Source of the DNA: an uncultured Bacteroidota bacterium
GTDB taxonomy: Bacteria; Bacteroidota; Bacteroidia; B-17B0; Aurantibacillaceae
Direction: 5' to 3'
Assembly (NCBI GenBank): GCA_903893815.1
Contig: CAITNS010000057.1
Location: forward strand, 1-50,276
DNA length: 50,276 nt
Shown here piece after piece: positions 1 through 7,167 of the stretch. How positions within the stretch are numbered: position 1 is the stretch's first letter; each line of letters opens with the position of its first letter. A model generated the notes under the pieces. The model did not search any database. It saw only the letters and a program-made list of their open reading frames with translations, and had not been told where the DNA came from. The translations under genes and the position numbers were made by a program.

Positions 1-414
1 ATAAGATTTAAATAACATACTTCCTAAAATAGCTTTGTTATTAAAATTAAATCCTTTCAACAATGCTTTTGCAGGAGCAAGAGCAATAGCAGTGCCAACA
101 GTTCGTTCTCCGCGTGCTGAGGTTGTATCAAGATTTTTTATGTCAGTCATCACTTTTGTTAATCGAGATGTAACTCGGTTATCTGAAGCGGTCATTACCA
201 TAGTGCGTAACGAATCTCTCAGAGTTTTTCCAGAGGTGGCTGATGATCCAAATTCAGCACCGTTTTCTCTTGTTCTAACAAATGCTGGGTCGTTAGCTAT
301 TCTGCTAGCATCCACACCGCCTTTTTCACGAGCCAAATGCCCGTCTTGTGTTTTGTAAAAAGATAATTCTCCGATTTTTCCTTTTAGCTTGATTATTCCT
401 TTTTGTATTGCCAT
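1..414 (-). CDS. Conserved Bacteroidota hypothetical protein (partial, C-terminus off window)
   Basis: The minus strand is open for 138 codons from an ATG at 414 to the window edge, so the C-terminus is missing. The protein begins MAIQKGIIKLKGKIGELSF, then has KTQDGHLAREKGGVD and a segment with NDPAFVRTRENGAEFG. I recognise this as a conserved family in Flavobacteria and relatives, usually about 200 residues and often in several copies per genome; its function is unknown. It is basic, has no signal peptide or membrane segment, and its conserved middle is rich in Arg and Gly. The plus-strand reading of the same DNA gives a low-complexity sequence without recognisable features, which is why the minus strand was chosen. 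Family recognition is from memory. Confidence 0.8.
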   Translation of the reverse strand, partial: MAIQKGIIKLKGKIGELSFYKTQDGHLAREKGGVDASRIANDPAFVRTRENGAEFGSSATSGKTLRDSLRTMVMTASDNRVTSRLTKVMTDIKNLDTTSARGERTVGTAIALAPAKALLKGFNFNNKAILGSMLFKSY

Positions 415-677
415 GATTATAATTTTTAAATTTTAGTTTCATTTTGTTGGCTGCTGCGCAGTCAACCACCAAAACGGTCAAAGTTAAATCCTATCGCGAA
501 TAAATTTTTTTGACAATACAAAAGTATATTAGCTTTGAATCACAATGAAATAGCGTGTTCCGCTTATAATCATTTTGTTAATTTTATTCCGATTATGCCA
601 CATTATTCAATAAATGATAATGTTATCTTTGTTATACATAAAGTATAATTAATGTATAGATAAAGCATAGATAGTGT
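415..677. promoter_or_regulatory. Intergenic region with candidate -7 element for the downstream small gene
   Basis: AT-rich spacer between divergent genes. A TATCTTTG at 624-631 matches the Bacteroidota -7 consensus TAnnTTTG and would start transcription about 40 nt before the 66-aa gene. No clear TTG-type -33 element is visible at the usual distance. Nothing else is identifiable. Confidence 0.35.
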
Positions 678-878
678 ATGAAAGTTCTGCAGCGTATTTG
701 TATTTACCCTAAAGATATTATGCGTATAACTGGAAAAAGTGAAAGATATGGTCGTAAACTTCTTGAAAAAATCAGAGAAAAGAATCAAAAAGAAGTACAT
801 CAATTTATTACCATAAAAGAATTTTGTTCTTATACAGGCATTGATATTACTGATGTTCAAGTAAGCTTATCAACTTAA
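678..878 (+). CDS. Small conserved Bacteroidota protein, 66 aa
   Basis: The 66-residue protein begins MKVLQRICIYPKDIMRITGK and contains ERYGRKLLEKIREKN followed by HQFITIKEFCSYTGID. It resembles a short basic protein common in Flavobacteria, in which a segment like KDVMRITGKSERYGR is followed by a short helix-turn-helix-like C-terminus. It may be a compact DNA-binding protein, but no function has been assigned that I know of. A candidate TAnnTTTG promoter lies at 624-631 and a strong hairpin terminator follows at 898-927, so it appears monocistronic. An overlapping minus-strand frame (603-860) is compositionally poor and was rejected. Confidence 0.75.
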   Translation: MKVLQRICIYPKDIMRITGKSERYGRKLLEKIREKNQKEVHQFITIKEFCSYTGIDITDVQVSLST

Positions 879-897
879 AAAAAATATTAAATTCACA

Positions 898-927
898 TTG
901 ATTAAATTTTATTTAATCAATTTTTAT
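898..927 (+). terminator. Rho-independent terminator of the 66-aa gene
   Basis: A perfect 10-bp inverted repeat, TTGATTAAAT / ATTTAATCAA, with a 3-nt loop is followed by a T-rich tract (TTTTTATTTT). It lies 19 nt after the stop codon at 878. Confidence 0.75.
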
Positions 928-981
928 TTTTAACTTCGTTTCAACAAGTTCATTAACAAGCTGAATTGAAGTATTTTAAAA

Positions 982-1002
982 GGTGGCATTTTCGGTGGCA
1001 TT
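982..1002. repeat. Short direct repeat GGTGGCATT x2
   Basis: GGTGGCATT occurs at 982-990 and again at 994-1002, a 12-bp period. Such short direct repeats can be arm-type binding sites of tyrosine recombinases near integration sites. No recombinase gene is present in the window, so any such role is inference. Confidence 0.4.
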
Positions 1003-1074
1003 GATTAATAAAACTGACTCAACTAACTGAAAGCCAAGTGCTATTATATTATAAGTGGTTCCCGTCCGGACCGC

Positions 1075-1110
1075 AAAACCCTGGTAAGAAATTATCGGGG
1101 TTTTTCGTTT
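1075..1110 (+). terminator. Imperfect terminator-like hairpin
   Basis: AAAACCC (1075-1081) can pair with GGGGTTTT beginning at 1097, followed by a T-rich stretch. No plus-strand gene directly precedes it. It may be the remnant of a lost upstream gene or RNA, because the sequence just before it (TGGTTCCCGTCCGGACCGC, 1057-1075) looks like a structured RNA 3' end. Confidence 0.35.
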
Positions 1111-1135
1111 TATATAGTTTCTGTATTCAAAGTTA

Positions 1136-1164
1136 AGGTTCGAGTCCGCAAGGGAATCGAACCT
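1136..1164. repeat. Inverted repeat with tRNA T-arm-like halves
   Basis: AGGTTCGA at 1136-1143 pairs perfectly with TCGAACCT at 1157-1164 across a 13-nt loop. Both halves resemble the GGTTCGA of a tRNA T-arm, but no acceptor or anticodon stem can be assembled, so this is not an intact tRNA. It overlaps the stop codon of the Fic gene and could be a tRNA fragment left at an attachment site. Confidence 0.35.
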
Positions 1165-2263
1165 ATTTCAAAACATAACTCGTGCTTCTTCCTCCACCCT
1201 CTTCTTTTTGTAACATATCTTTTTGCATAAGCGATTGGATATCACGTAACGCTGTATCTGCTGAGCATTTGGTAAGCTTTGCCCATTTAGATGTAGTAAG
1301 TTTTCCATCAAAGCCATCAAATAATTTATTAATCATTAAGCGTTGTCTTTCGTTTATGGTTTCATTGCTGTGCTTATCCCAAAACTGTGCTCTGTGTAAA
1401 ACACCATTTAATGCTTTATCAGTAGTATTTAAAGCACCATCTAGGCAATGCAAATACCATTGCAGCCATTTTGTAACATCTAAATTGCCGCTTTGGGTTT
1501 TCTCGAGGATATCATAATAAGCTTTTCGTTCTACTCTTATTTGAGCCGACATACTGTAAAAACGTTGGTTATCGCCATCTGCTTTTGCTAATAACATATC
1601 GGCTAAAACTCTCGCTATACGGCCGTTTCCATCGTCAAATGGATGTACAGTTACAAACCATAAATGTGCTACCGCAGATTTTAAAACAAAATCAGTTGTG
1701 TGATTAGAATTAAACCAATCTAAAAACAATGTCATTTCTCCATCTAATCTATCAGCCTCTGGCGCTTCAAAATGCACGCGCTCTTTGCCCATTGCACCGG
1801 ATACAACCTGCATAGGTCCCTTTTCATTATCACGCCAATTGCCCACTGTTATTTTGTGCATGCCACTTCTTCCACTAGGAAATAAAGAAGAATGCCACCC
1901 AAATAATCTGTCTTTAGTTAAAGGTTTATCATAATTTTGAGTGGCATCCAACATCATTTCTACAACACCATCTACATTTCTATCGCTTGGAACCAAACCA
2001 GCTATATCCATTCCTAAACGTCGAGCAACAGATGATCGCACCTGATCTGGATTTAAAAATTCTCCTTCTATCTCAGAAGATTTAAGAACATCTAATGATA
2101 AAGTATGTAGCAATTTTTCGCTTTTTAAAGCAAAACCTAAAAAATTGGTATAGCCTTTTAATAAGCCTTGTTTATGGCGCACGTTGGATAACGAAGACAT
2201 AACAGCTTCGCTATCCCAAGTAAAATTGGGCCATTGTTTTAATTGATGTACATACCGTGCCAT
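1163..2263 (-). CDS. Fic/DUF4172 family protein (probable AMP-transferase, self-inhibited)
   Basis: The protein has 366 residues from an ATG at 2263. The N-terminus MARYVHQLKQWPNFTW is typical of DUF4172, found fused to Fic. The Fic catalytic motif HPFDDGNGR is at residues 207-215; Fic enzymes transfer AMP or another nucleotide moiety from a nucleotide to a target hydroxyl. SSEIEG at 62-67 matches the (S/T)xxxE(G/N) inhibitory helix, placing the inhibitor in the same chain. The C-terminal 70 residues look like a winged helix (TTSKWAKLTKCSADTALRDI), which suggests DNA binding. An upstream in-frame ATG would add 33 residues encoded by a tandem repeat array; the array reads better as an operator, so the shorter start was chosen. 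It probably acts as a chromosomal Fic regulator or toxin-like enzyme; the target is unknown. Confidence 0.88.
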   Translation of the reverse strand: MARYVHQLKQWPNFTWDSEAVMSSLSNVRHKQGLLKGYTNFLGFALKSEKLLHTLSLDVLKSSEIEGEFLNPDQVRSSVARRLGMDIAGLVPSDRNVDGVVEMMLDATQNYDKPLTKDRLFGWHSSLFPSGRSGMHKITVGNWRDNEKGPMQVVSGAMGKERVHFEAPEADRLDGEMTLFLDWFNSNHTTDFVLKSAVAHLWFVTVHPFDDGNGRIARVLADMLLAKADGDNQRFYSMSAQIRVERKAYYDILEKTQSGNLDVTKWLQWYLHCLDGALNTTDKALNGVLHRAQFWDKHSNETINERQRLMINKLFDGFDGKLTTSKWAKLTKCSADTALRDIQSLMQKDMLQKEEGGGRSTSYVLK

Positions 2264-2264
2264 A

Positions 2265-2361
2265 TTATTCTCCGCAAATATGCGGTAAAAATACAGCTTA
2301 TTCTCCGCAAAACAAATTATTCTCCGCAAATATGCGGCAATTAAACAATTTATTCTCCGCA
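2265..2361 (-). promoter_or_regulatory. Operator-like array of four TTATTCTCCGCA repeats before the Fic gene
   Basis: TTATTCTCCGCA occurs at 2265-2276, 2298-2309, 2317-2328 and 2350-2361, with spacings of 33, 19 and 33 bp. In the first and third copies the repeat continues into CCGCAAATATGCGG, an inverted repeat (2272-2285 and 2324-2337). The array ends 1 bp upstream of the Fic start codon at 2263. Placement and dyad structure suggest autoregulation, perhaps by the Fic protein's own C-terminal winged helix; that link is inference. Confidence 0.7.
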
Positions 2362-2371
2362 TTTAATAAAA

Positions 2372-2998
2372 TCAAGAATCAATAGCCGACAAAATCATCT
2401 CCTTAATAGTGTAATATTGCTTCATTTTCAAACTTTTCTCTCTCCTCCACCCGCTTGAGGTATTAATATTAAATAATGCAGCCACTTCTTTATAATTCAT
2501 GTGATTTAAAAAAGCTTTTACATATTCAACATCGCCTTTTTTCCAAGAATCTAGGTAATCTTCATAGATTAAAAAAAGGTTATTCAAATGCAAGCTCGCT
2601 TTTTCATCGCTGGTGGCAATTAAAAAGCGACTATCTGTTTTTTTGATAGACTCTAATCGTTGTCGGGCATCAATTAAACTAAAGCCTAAACGCTCATACG
2701 CGGTGTATTTACTTTGAACACTTTTAATAGTATCGTGATAAATGACATGCTTTAGTTTAAAATCGAGGTTGTTTTCAATGAGACATTCTTCAATATCAAA
2801 AATCATTTCTAAGGTTGCCTGTAAACTATTAGTAATGCCTTGAAATTCATTAGGTGGGACTAAATCTAACGACGTGATAAAGTTTTTTTTGTGGATTTTA
2901 TTAATAACCCCAATCACATTTTGAAGTTCATTTTCAATGCCCTCGTTATTACTAGAGCCTAAATGCCTAACGGCAGATATTAGTATAAAGTGATCCAT
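2372..2998 (-). CDS. SatD-like protein, 208 aa
   Basis: The N-terminus (MDHFILISAVRHLGSSN), the internal PPNEFQGITNSLQA and the following FDIEECLIENNLDFKLKHVI resemble the SatD family of Bacteroidota. There the usual pattern is an N-terminal hydrophobic strand ending near D-S-R and a later LGDEFQG motif. Here the Asp of GDEFQG is replaced (PPNEFQG), so any nucleotide-related activity may be altered. The C-terminal 50 residues (NYKEVAALFNINTSSGWRREKS) look like a helix-turn-helix of the kind often appended to this family. It lies 8 bp upstream of the Fic promoter array on the same strand, but the array between them argues for separate transcription of the Fic gene. Assignment is moderate. Confidence 0.55.
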   Translation of the reverse strand: MDHFILISAVRHLGSSNNEGIENELQNVIGVINKIHKKNFITSLDLVPPNEFQGITNSLQATLEMIFDIEECLIENNLDFKLKHVIYHDTIKSVQSKYTAYERLGFSLIDARQRLESIKKTDSRFLIATSDEKASLHLNNLFLIYEDYLDSWKKGDVEYVKAFLNHMNYKEVAALFNINTSSGWRREKSLKMKQYYTIKEMILSAIDS

Positions 2999-3142
2999 TA
3001 TATTTAGCCTGTCGATATAAATCTAATGTTACCGAATAGATTCGAACTGAAATAAACTAGCTTTAGTTGCGGTACAAATTTATATATTTTTGCATAAATA
3101 ACGCAAAAACTAAAAATAATTTAAGAAACTAGGATATTTTAC

Positions 3143-3172
3143 TTGGCTGTAGATAAAAATAGACTATATTTG
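3143..3172 (+). promoter_or_regulatory. Promoter of the rplM-rpsI-rpsB operon
   Basis: TTG at 3143-3145 and TATATTTG at 3165-3172 match the Bacteroidota -33 (TTG) and -7 (TAnnTTTG) elements with a 19-nt spacer. The rplM start lies 35 nt downstream. Confidence 0.75.
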
Positions 3173-3206
3173 CAGCCCAAATTAGAAAAATTAAAACAAT
3201 ACAAAC

Positions 3207-3665
3207 GTGGACGCATTAAGTTATAAAACAAAATTCGTGAACAAAGCTAACTCAGAAAAAGAGTGGTTATTAGTTGACGCAGAAAATGAAGTTGTAGGTC
3301 GTTTGGCCTCTAAACTTGCGTATTTAATACGCGGCAAACATAAAACTAACTTTACACCTCATACTGATTGTGGTGCAAACATCGTTGTTATCAACGCTGA
3401 GAAAGTTCGTTTTACTGGTGCTAAAATGGATGATAAAGAATACGTTCGTTACACTGGTCACCCAGGTGGTCAGCGTTTTGCTACTCCAAAAGAAATGTTA
3501 GCTAAAAAACCTGAAGAAGTAATTAAACATGCAGTGCATGGGATGTTACCTAAAGGACGTTTAGGAAGAACATTAAATACAAATTTATTTGTATTTGCAG
3601 GAGCTGAGCATGATCATGCAGCACAACAACCAAAGAAAGTAGATTTAACAACAATTATTGCATAA
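3207..3665 (+). CDS. rplM: 50S ribosomal protein L13
   Basis: The 152-residue protein starts with GTG (MDALSYKTKF), a usual start for this gene in Bacteroidota. L13 is an early-assembling 23S rRNA-binding protein of the large subunit. Diagnostic segments are EWLLVDAENEVVGRLASKLA, the IRGKHKTNFTPHTDCGANIVV region, RYTGHPGGQR, and the C-terminal MLPKGRLGRTLNTNLFVFAG. Length and motif order are normal for the family. It is first in a three-gene operon with rpsI (4 nt downstream) and rpsB, driven by the promoter at 3143-3172. Confidence 0.98.
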   Translation: MDALSYKTKFVNKANSEKEWLLVDAENEVVGRLASKLAYLIRGKHKTNFTPHTDCGANIVVINAEKVRFTGAKMDDKEYVRYTGHPGGQRFATPKEMLAKKPEEVIKHAVHGMLPKGRLGRTLNTNLFVFAGAEHDHAAQQPKKVDLTTIIA

Positions 3666-3669
3666 TCAA

Positions 3670-4056
3670 ATGGAAGTAATAAACACATCAGGTCGCAGAA
3701 AATGTTCGGTAGCTCGTGCTTATGTATCAAAAGGTACAGGAGTAATCACTATCAACAAAAGAGATTATAAAGAATACTTTAAAACTCCAACTTTACAATA
3801 TTACGTATTACAATCATTAAACAACGCAAAGGCAGTTGGTGAGTATGATGTAAAAGTAAACGTAAATGGTGGTGGAACTACTGGTCAAGCTCAAGCAGTG
3901 CGTTTAGCAATTGCAAAAGCTTTAGTAGAAATCAACCCAGAATTGAAAAAAGCTTTACGTGCAGAAGGTTTAGTTACACGTGATCCACGTATGGTTGAAC
4001 GTAAGAAATTCGGTCAGAAAAAAGCTCGTGCTCGTTTCCAATTCAGCAAACGTTAA
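3670..4056 (+). CDS. rpsI: 30S ribosomal protein S9
   Basis: The protein is 128 residues from the ATG at 3670 (MEVINTSGRRKCSVARAYV). A TTG four codons earlier overlaps the end of rplM and is unlikely to be used. S9 binds 16S rRNA and its C-terminal Arg reaches the P-site tRNA; the C-terminus here is KKARARFQFSKR, the expected basic tail. The Gly-rich VNGGGTTGQAQAVRLAIAKAL segment is typical. It follows rplM after 4 nt and precedes rpsB by 28 nt. Confidence 0.98.
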   Translation: MEVINTSGRRKCSVARAYVSKGTGVITINKRDYKEYFKTPTLQYYVLQSLNNAKAVGEYDVKVNVNGGGTTGQAQAVRLAIAKALVEINPELKKALRAEGLVTRDPRMVERKKFGQKKARARFQFSKR

Positions 4057-4084
4057 TATTTATTTACAATACATTTATACAGAC

Positions 4085-4930
4085 ATGTCAAATACATTCA
4101 ACGAATTATTAGAATCAGGTGCTCATTTTGGTCACTTAAAAAGAAAATGGAATCCAGCAATGGCTCCTTATATTTATGCTGAGAAAAACGGTATTCATAT
4201 TATTGATTTAAACAAAACAGTAGCTAAAATTGATGAAGCTGCTGCAGCGTTAAAACAAATTGCACGTTCAGGTAAAAAAATATTATTTGTAGCTACTAAA
4301 AAACAAGCTAAAGATATCGTTGCTGAAAAAGTAAAAGCTGTTGGTATGCCATATGTAACTGAGCGTTGGCCAGGTGGTATGTTAACTAACTTTGCAACTA
4401 TCCGTAAAGCAGTTCGTAAGATGTCGCAAATTGATAAAATGGCTACTGACGGAACTTTTGATAATATTTCTAAAAAAGAAAAATTACAAATTTCTCGTGA
4501 GCGTGCTAAATTAGAAACTAACTTAGGTTCAGTTGCTGATTTAACTCGTTTACCATCTGCTTTATTTATTGTTGATATCACTAAAGAGCATATCGCAGTA
4601 GCAGAAGCAAAACGTTTAAACATCCCAACGTTTGCAATTGTTGATACAAACTCAAACCCTAATTTTGTTGATTACGCTATTCCAGCTAACGACGATGCTT
4701 CAACTTCTGTTGCTTACATCGTAGATTTAATGTGTAAAGCAATTAACGAAGGTTTAGGCGATCGTAAAATGGATAAAGAAGCTATTGCAGCTGACGAGAA
4801 AGAAGGAAAAAATTCTAAAGAAGAAGCAGAAGAATTAGCAGCAGGCTTAAATTTAAAAGGTGCTAAATCTGATGATGAAGATGGCGCACGTAAACCAGCA
4901 GGTCGTAAAAGAACCACAGCGAAAAAATAA
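4085..4930 (+). CDS. rpsB: 30S ribosomal protein S2
   Basis: The 281-residue protein starts at the ATG at 4085 (MSNTFNELLESGAHFGHLKR). S2 binds late on the 30S subunit near S1 and S8. Diagnostic segments are GAHFGHLKRKWNPAMAPYI, VTERWPGGMLTNF and LPSALFIVDITKEHIAVAEA, followed by NIPTFAIVDTNSNPNFVDYA. The C-terminal ~55 residues form a charged, Lys/Glu-rich tail beyond the core, as in many Bacteroidota S2 proteins. It is last in the rplM-rpsI-rpsB operon; a hairpin at 5066-5102 separates it from tsf. Confidence 0.97.
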   Translation: MSNTFNELLESGAHFGHLKRKWNPAMAPYIYAEKNGIHIIDLNKTVAKIDEAAAALKQIARSGKKILFVATKKQAKDIVAEKVKAVGMPYVTERWPGGMLTNFATIRKAVRKMSQIDKMATDGTFDNISKKEKLQISRERAKLETNLGSVADLTRLPSALFIVDITKEHIAVAEAKRLNIPTFAIVDTNSNPNFVDYAIPANDDASTSVAYIVDLMCKAINEGLGDRKMDKEAIAADEKEGKNSKEEAEELAAGLNLKGAKSDDEDGARKPAGRKRTTAKK

Positions 4931-5065
4931 TTTTTCACTAAGAAGCTTAAAAAAATGATTTCTTGTCGTTGAACTTCATTTTTTAAATGCTCATTTACGA
5001 AAGTAAATTCCGCTTTAAAAAATTTGTTCGCCTAAATAAATCAAGTTTTAAATCTTCTCAAATCT

Positions 5066-5102
5066 AAAACGGCCGTTCCTCCAAAGGGAAGGCCGTTTTT
5101 TT
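5066..5102 (+). terminator. Terminator/attenuator between rpsB and tsf
   Basis: AAAACGGCC pairs with GGCCGTTTT around a loop, and a T-run follows. It lies 136 nt after rpsB and 35 nt before tsf, so it can end the ribosomal operon or attenuate into tsf. Confidence 0.8.
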
Positions 5103-5136
5103 AAATTAAAAAAATAAAACATAAATAATTAAGACA

Positions 5137-5961
5137 ATGGCAATTACAGCACAAGAAGTAAACAAACTACGCCAACAAACCGGAGCAGGTATGATGGATT
5201 GTAAAAAAGCATTAGAAGAAAATAATGGTGATTTTGAACAAGCAATTGATTATCTACGTAAAAAAGGTGCTAAAGTAGCAGCTAACCGTGGAGACAGAGA
5301 TTCTAAAGAAGGAGTTGTTTTAGCTAAAACATCTGCTGACAACAAAAGAGGTATTTTAATTTGGGTTAACTGCGAAACTGATTTCGTAGCAATTAACGCT
5401 GATTTCATTGCTTTTGCTGATTCTATCGCTACTATCGCTTTAGAGAAAAATGCAAAAACAAAAGAAGAGATTTTAACTTTACCATATAACGGCGACATTA
5501 CTGTTGGCGATAAATTTATGGAGCAAGTAGGTAAAATTGGTGAGAAAATTGAAATTGGATATTTTGAAACTATCACAGCTGAAAAAGTATCTGCTTATAT
5601 TCACCCAGGTAACCGTGTTTCTGTAATTGTTGGTTTTAACCAAGTTGTTGCTGATGAAGTTGGACGTAACGTAGCGATGCAAGCAGCAGCTATGGCTCCA
5701 GTAGCTTTAGATAAAGAAGGTGTAACTCAAGATATGTTAGACAGAGAATTAGAAATTGCTCGTGAAGTAATTCGTGCAGAAGGTAAACCAGAAGATATGG
5801 TTGAAAAAATTGCTCAAGGTAAAATTGCTAAATTCTACAAGGAGTCTACTTTATTAAACCAAGAATATATTAAAGATAACAAAATGAACGTTTTACAATA
5901 CTTACAAAGTATTGATAAAGGTTTAACTGCAACAGCTTTCAAACGCTACGCATTATCTTAA
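5137..5961 (+). CDS. tsf: Translation elongation factor Ts
   Basis: The 274-residue protein begins MAITAQEVNKLRQQTGAGMM. EF-Ts is the guanine nucleotide exchange factor of EF-Tu. The N-terminal UBA-like helix bundle carries TGAGMMDCKKALEENNGDF and AIDYLRKKGAKVAANRGDR, both diagnostic. The core has ILIWVNCETDFVAINADFI (the ETDFV signature), and later VAMQAAAMAPVAL and the KFYKESTLLNQ segment are typical. Length is normal. It follows rpsB as in most bacteria, after a terminator, and is closed by its own strong terminator. Confidence 0.98.
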   Translation: MAITAQEVNKLRQQTGAGMMDCKKALEENNGDFEQAIDYLRKKGAKVAANRGDRDSKEGVVLAKTSADNKRGILIWVNCETDFVAINADFIAFADSIATIALEKNAKTKEEILTLPYNGDITVGDKFMEQVGKIGEKIEIGYFETITAEKVSAYIHPGNRVSVIVGFNQVVADEVGRNVAMQAAAMAPVALDKEGVTQDMLDRELEIAREVIRAEGKPEDMVEKIAQGKIAKFYKESTLLNQEYIKDNKMNVLQYLQSIDKGLTATAFKRYALS

Positions 5962-5969
5962 TTTTATTA

Positions 5970-6000
5970 AAATCCCGATTAAAAAATCGGGATTTTTTTT
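5970..6000 (+). terminator. Terminator of tsf
   Basis: AAATCCCGATT pairs with AATCGGGATTT across an A-rich loop and is followed by eight T. It begins 9 nt after the tsf stop codon. Confidence 0.9.
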
Positions 6001-6013
6001 GTTCTTTTTTTAA

Positions 6014-6124
6014 TGTCATTGCGAGTGAAACGAAGCAATCTCAAATATGACGTATGATACACATTGCTTCAGAATTAAACACCAACACCCTCTGCGCTCT
6101 TTGCAAATGCTTTGCGCTCTTTGC
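6014..6124. repeat. Dispersed intergenic repeat fragments before pyrH
   Basis: TGTCATTGCGAGTGAAACGA and the following AGCAATCTC (6014-6042) match a repeat common in intergenic DNA of Bacteroidota and other bacteria. Further on, TGCGCTCTTTGC occurs at 6093-6104 and 6113-6124, a fragment of another dispersed CTTTGCG-type repeat. These identifications are from memory. The second repeat ends 17 nt before the pyrH start. Confidence 0.55.
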
Positions 6125-6141
6125 GGTTAGAAACTTCACAT

Positions 6142-6849
6142 ATGAAATACAAACGCATACTTTTAAAATTATCAGGCGAAGCCTTAATGGGTAACAAAGG
6201 ATTTGGTATCGATCAAGTTCGTTTAATGGAATACGCCAAAGAAATAAAATTAGCCTACGATTCGGGTTGCGAAGTTGCCATTGTGATTGGCGGTGGAAAC
6301 ATTTTTAGAGGCATCCAAGCCGAACAAGGTGGTATGGATCGTGTTCACGGCGATTATATGGGCATGTTAGCCACTGTAATTAATTCTATGGCCATTCAAT
6401 CAGCTTTAGAAGGTTTAGGTGTGCAAACGCGTTTACAAAGCGCTATTAAAATGGAACAAATTTGCGAGCCATTTATTCGCCGAAAAGCTGTTCGGCATTT
6501 AGAAAAAGGACGTGTGGTTATTTTTGGGGCAGGTTCTGGAAACCCCTATTTTACAACTGATTCGGCAGCAGCCTTAAGAGCTATTGAAATTGAAGCGCAA
6601 GTTATTTTAAAAGGAACACGTGTAGATGGTATTTACACAGCTGATCCTGAAAAAGACCCAACCGCTACTAAATACGAAAAAATTAGTTTTGAAGAAGTTT
6701 ATAGCAAAGGATTAGAAGTAATGGATTTAACTGCCTTTACTTTATGTAAAGAAAACAACTTGCCAATCATTGTATTTGATATGAATAAGACTGGTAACTT
6801 ACAAAAATTAATTAATGGTGATAAAATTGGTACGTTAGTTGAAGTATAA
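6142..6849 (+). CDS. pyrH: UMP kinase
   Basis: The 235-residue protein starts at the ATG at 6142 ([20 protein letters not shown]). PyrH phosphorylates UMP to UDP in pyrimidine nucleotide synthesis and belongs to the amino-acid kinase superfamily, unlike eukaryotic UMP kinase. Diagnostic segments are [57 protein letters not shown] and [17 protein letters not shown] longer reading from 6112 adds ten residues encoded by dispersed repeat DNA and was rejected. It is downstream of tsf, a common bacterial order (often with frr), but frr does not follow here. Confidence 0.97.
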   Translation: MKYKRILLKLSGEALMGNKGFGIDQVRLMEYAKEIKLAYDSGCEVAIVIGGGNIFRGIQAEQGGMDRVHGDYMGMLATVINSMAIQSALEGLGVQTRLQSAIKMEQICEPFIRRKAVRHLEKGRVVIFGAGSGNPYFTTDSAAALRAIEIEAQVILKGTRVDGIYTADPEKDPTATKYEKISFEEVYSKGLEVMDLTAFTLCKENNLPIIVFDMNKTGNLQKLINGDKIGTLVEV

Positions 6850-6893
6850 GAGTGTCGCTTTTATATTACTTCTCATTATATTAAAAACAAACC

Positions 6894-7028
6894 ATGAAAA
6901 TCAATAAATATATTAGTCTTTTAATTGTTAGTATCACAATCATAGCGTTTATTAGCTCGTGCCGAACTCATAGAGATTGTAAAGGAAGAAAGAAAACTGT
7001 AAAAACTGCCATGGGTGGTTGGTTATAG
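6894..7028 (+). CDS. Small lipoprotein, 44 aa
   Basis: The 44-codon frame starts at an ATG and encodes MKINKYISLLIVSITIIAF, then ISSC, followed by RTHRDCKGRKKTVKTAMGGW and a final Leu. The hydrophobic leader followed by S-S-C is a lipobox-like cleavage site, so the mature peptide would be about 22 basic residues anchored by a lipid. I recall very similar short proteins ending in RDCxGRxKxVKTxMGGW from other Bacteroidota, which supports a real gene. A strong terminator follows 17 nt after the stop. Function unknown. Confidence 0.75.
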   Translation: MKINKYISLLIVSITIIAFISSCRTHRDCKGRKKTVKTAMGGWL

Positions 7029-7045
7029 TATCCTTTTAAAAATTG

Positions 7046-7079
7046 AAAGCCCATCTGTCAAAAGCAGATGGGCTTTTTT
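7046..7079 (+). terminator. Terminator of the small lipoprotein gene
   Basis: AAAGCCCATCTG pairs with CAGATGGGCTTT around a short loop, followed by a T-run. Confidence 0.9.
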
Positions 7080-7132
7080 ATTTCTAATAATTACACCTTG
7101 AAAGATTATTTTATGCTATAATATATAATTAG

Positions 7133-7140
7133 TAATTTTG
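7133..7140 (+). promoter_or_regulatory. Candidate -7 element for serC
   Basis: TAATTTTG matches TAnnTTTG 27 nt before the serC start. No -33 TTG is seen at the usual spacing, so the call rests on the -7 element alone. Confidence 0.4.
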
Positions 7141-7167
7141 GTATTCTAAAATCAAATCATAACCACT

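Noticed and set aside
35-358. Plus-strand 107-aa reading frame
   Set aside because: It is antisense to the recognisable MAIQKG-family protein and has no features of its own.
603-860. Minus-strand 85-aa frame
   Set aside because: Phe/Ile/Ser-rich low-complexity reading antisense to the recognisable 66-aa gene.
1030-1110. tRNA gene
   Set aside because: T-arm-like and 3'-end-like pieces are present, but no complete cloverleaf could be built.
3028-3055. tRNA T-arm fragment (GATTCGAAC) right of the SatD gene, paired with 1136-1164 as att sites
   Set aside because: The two sequences are not direct repeats of one another and share only a short T-arm-like core.
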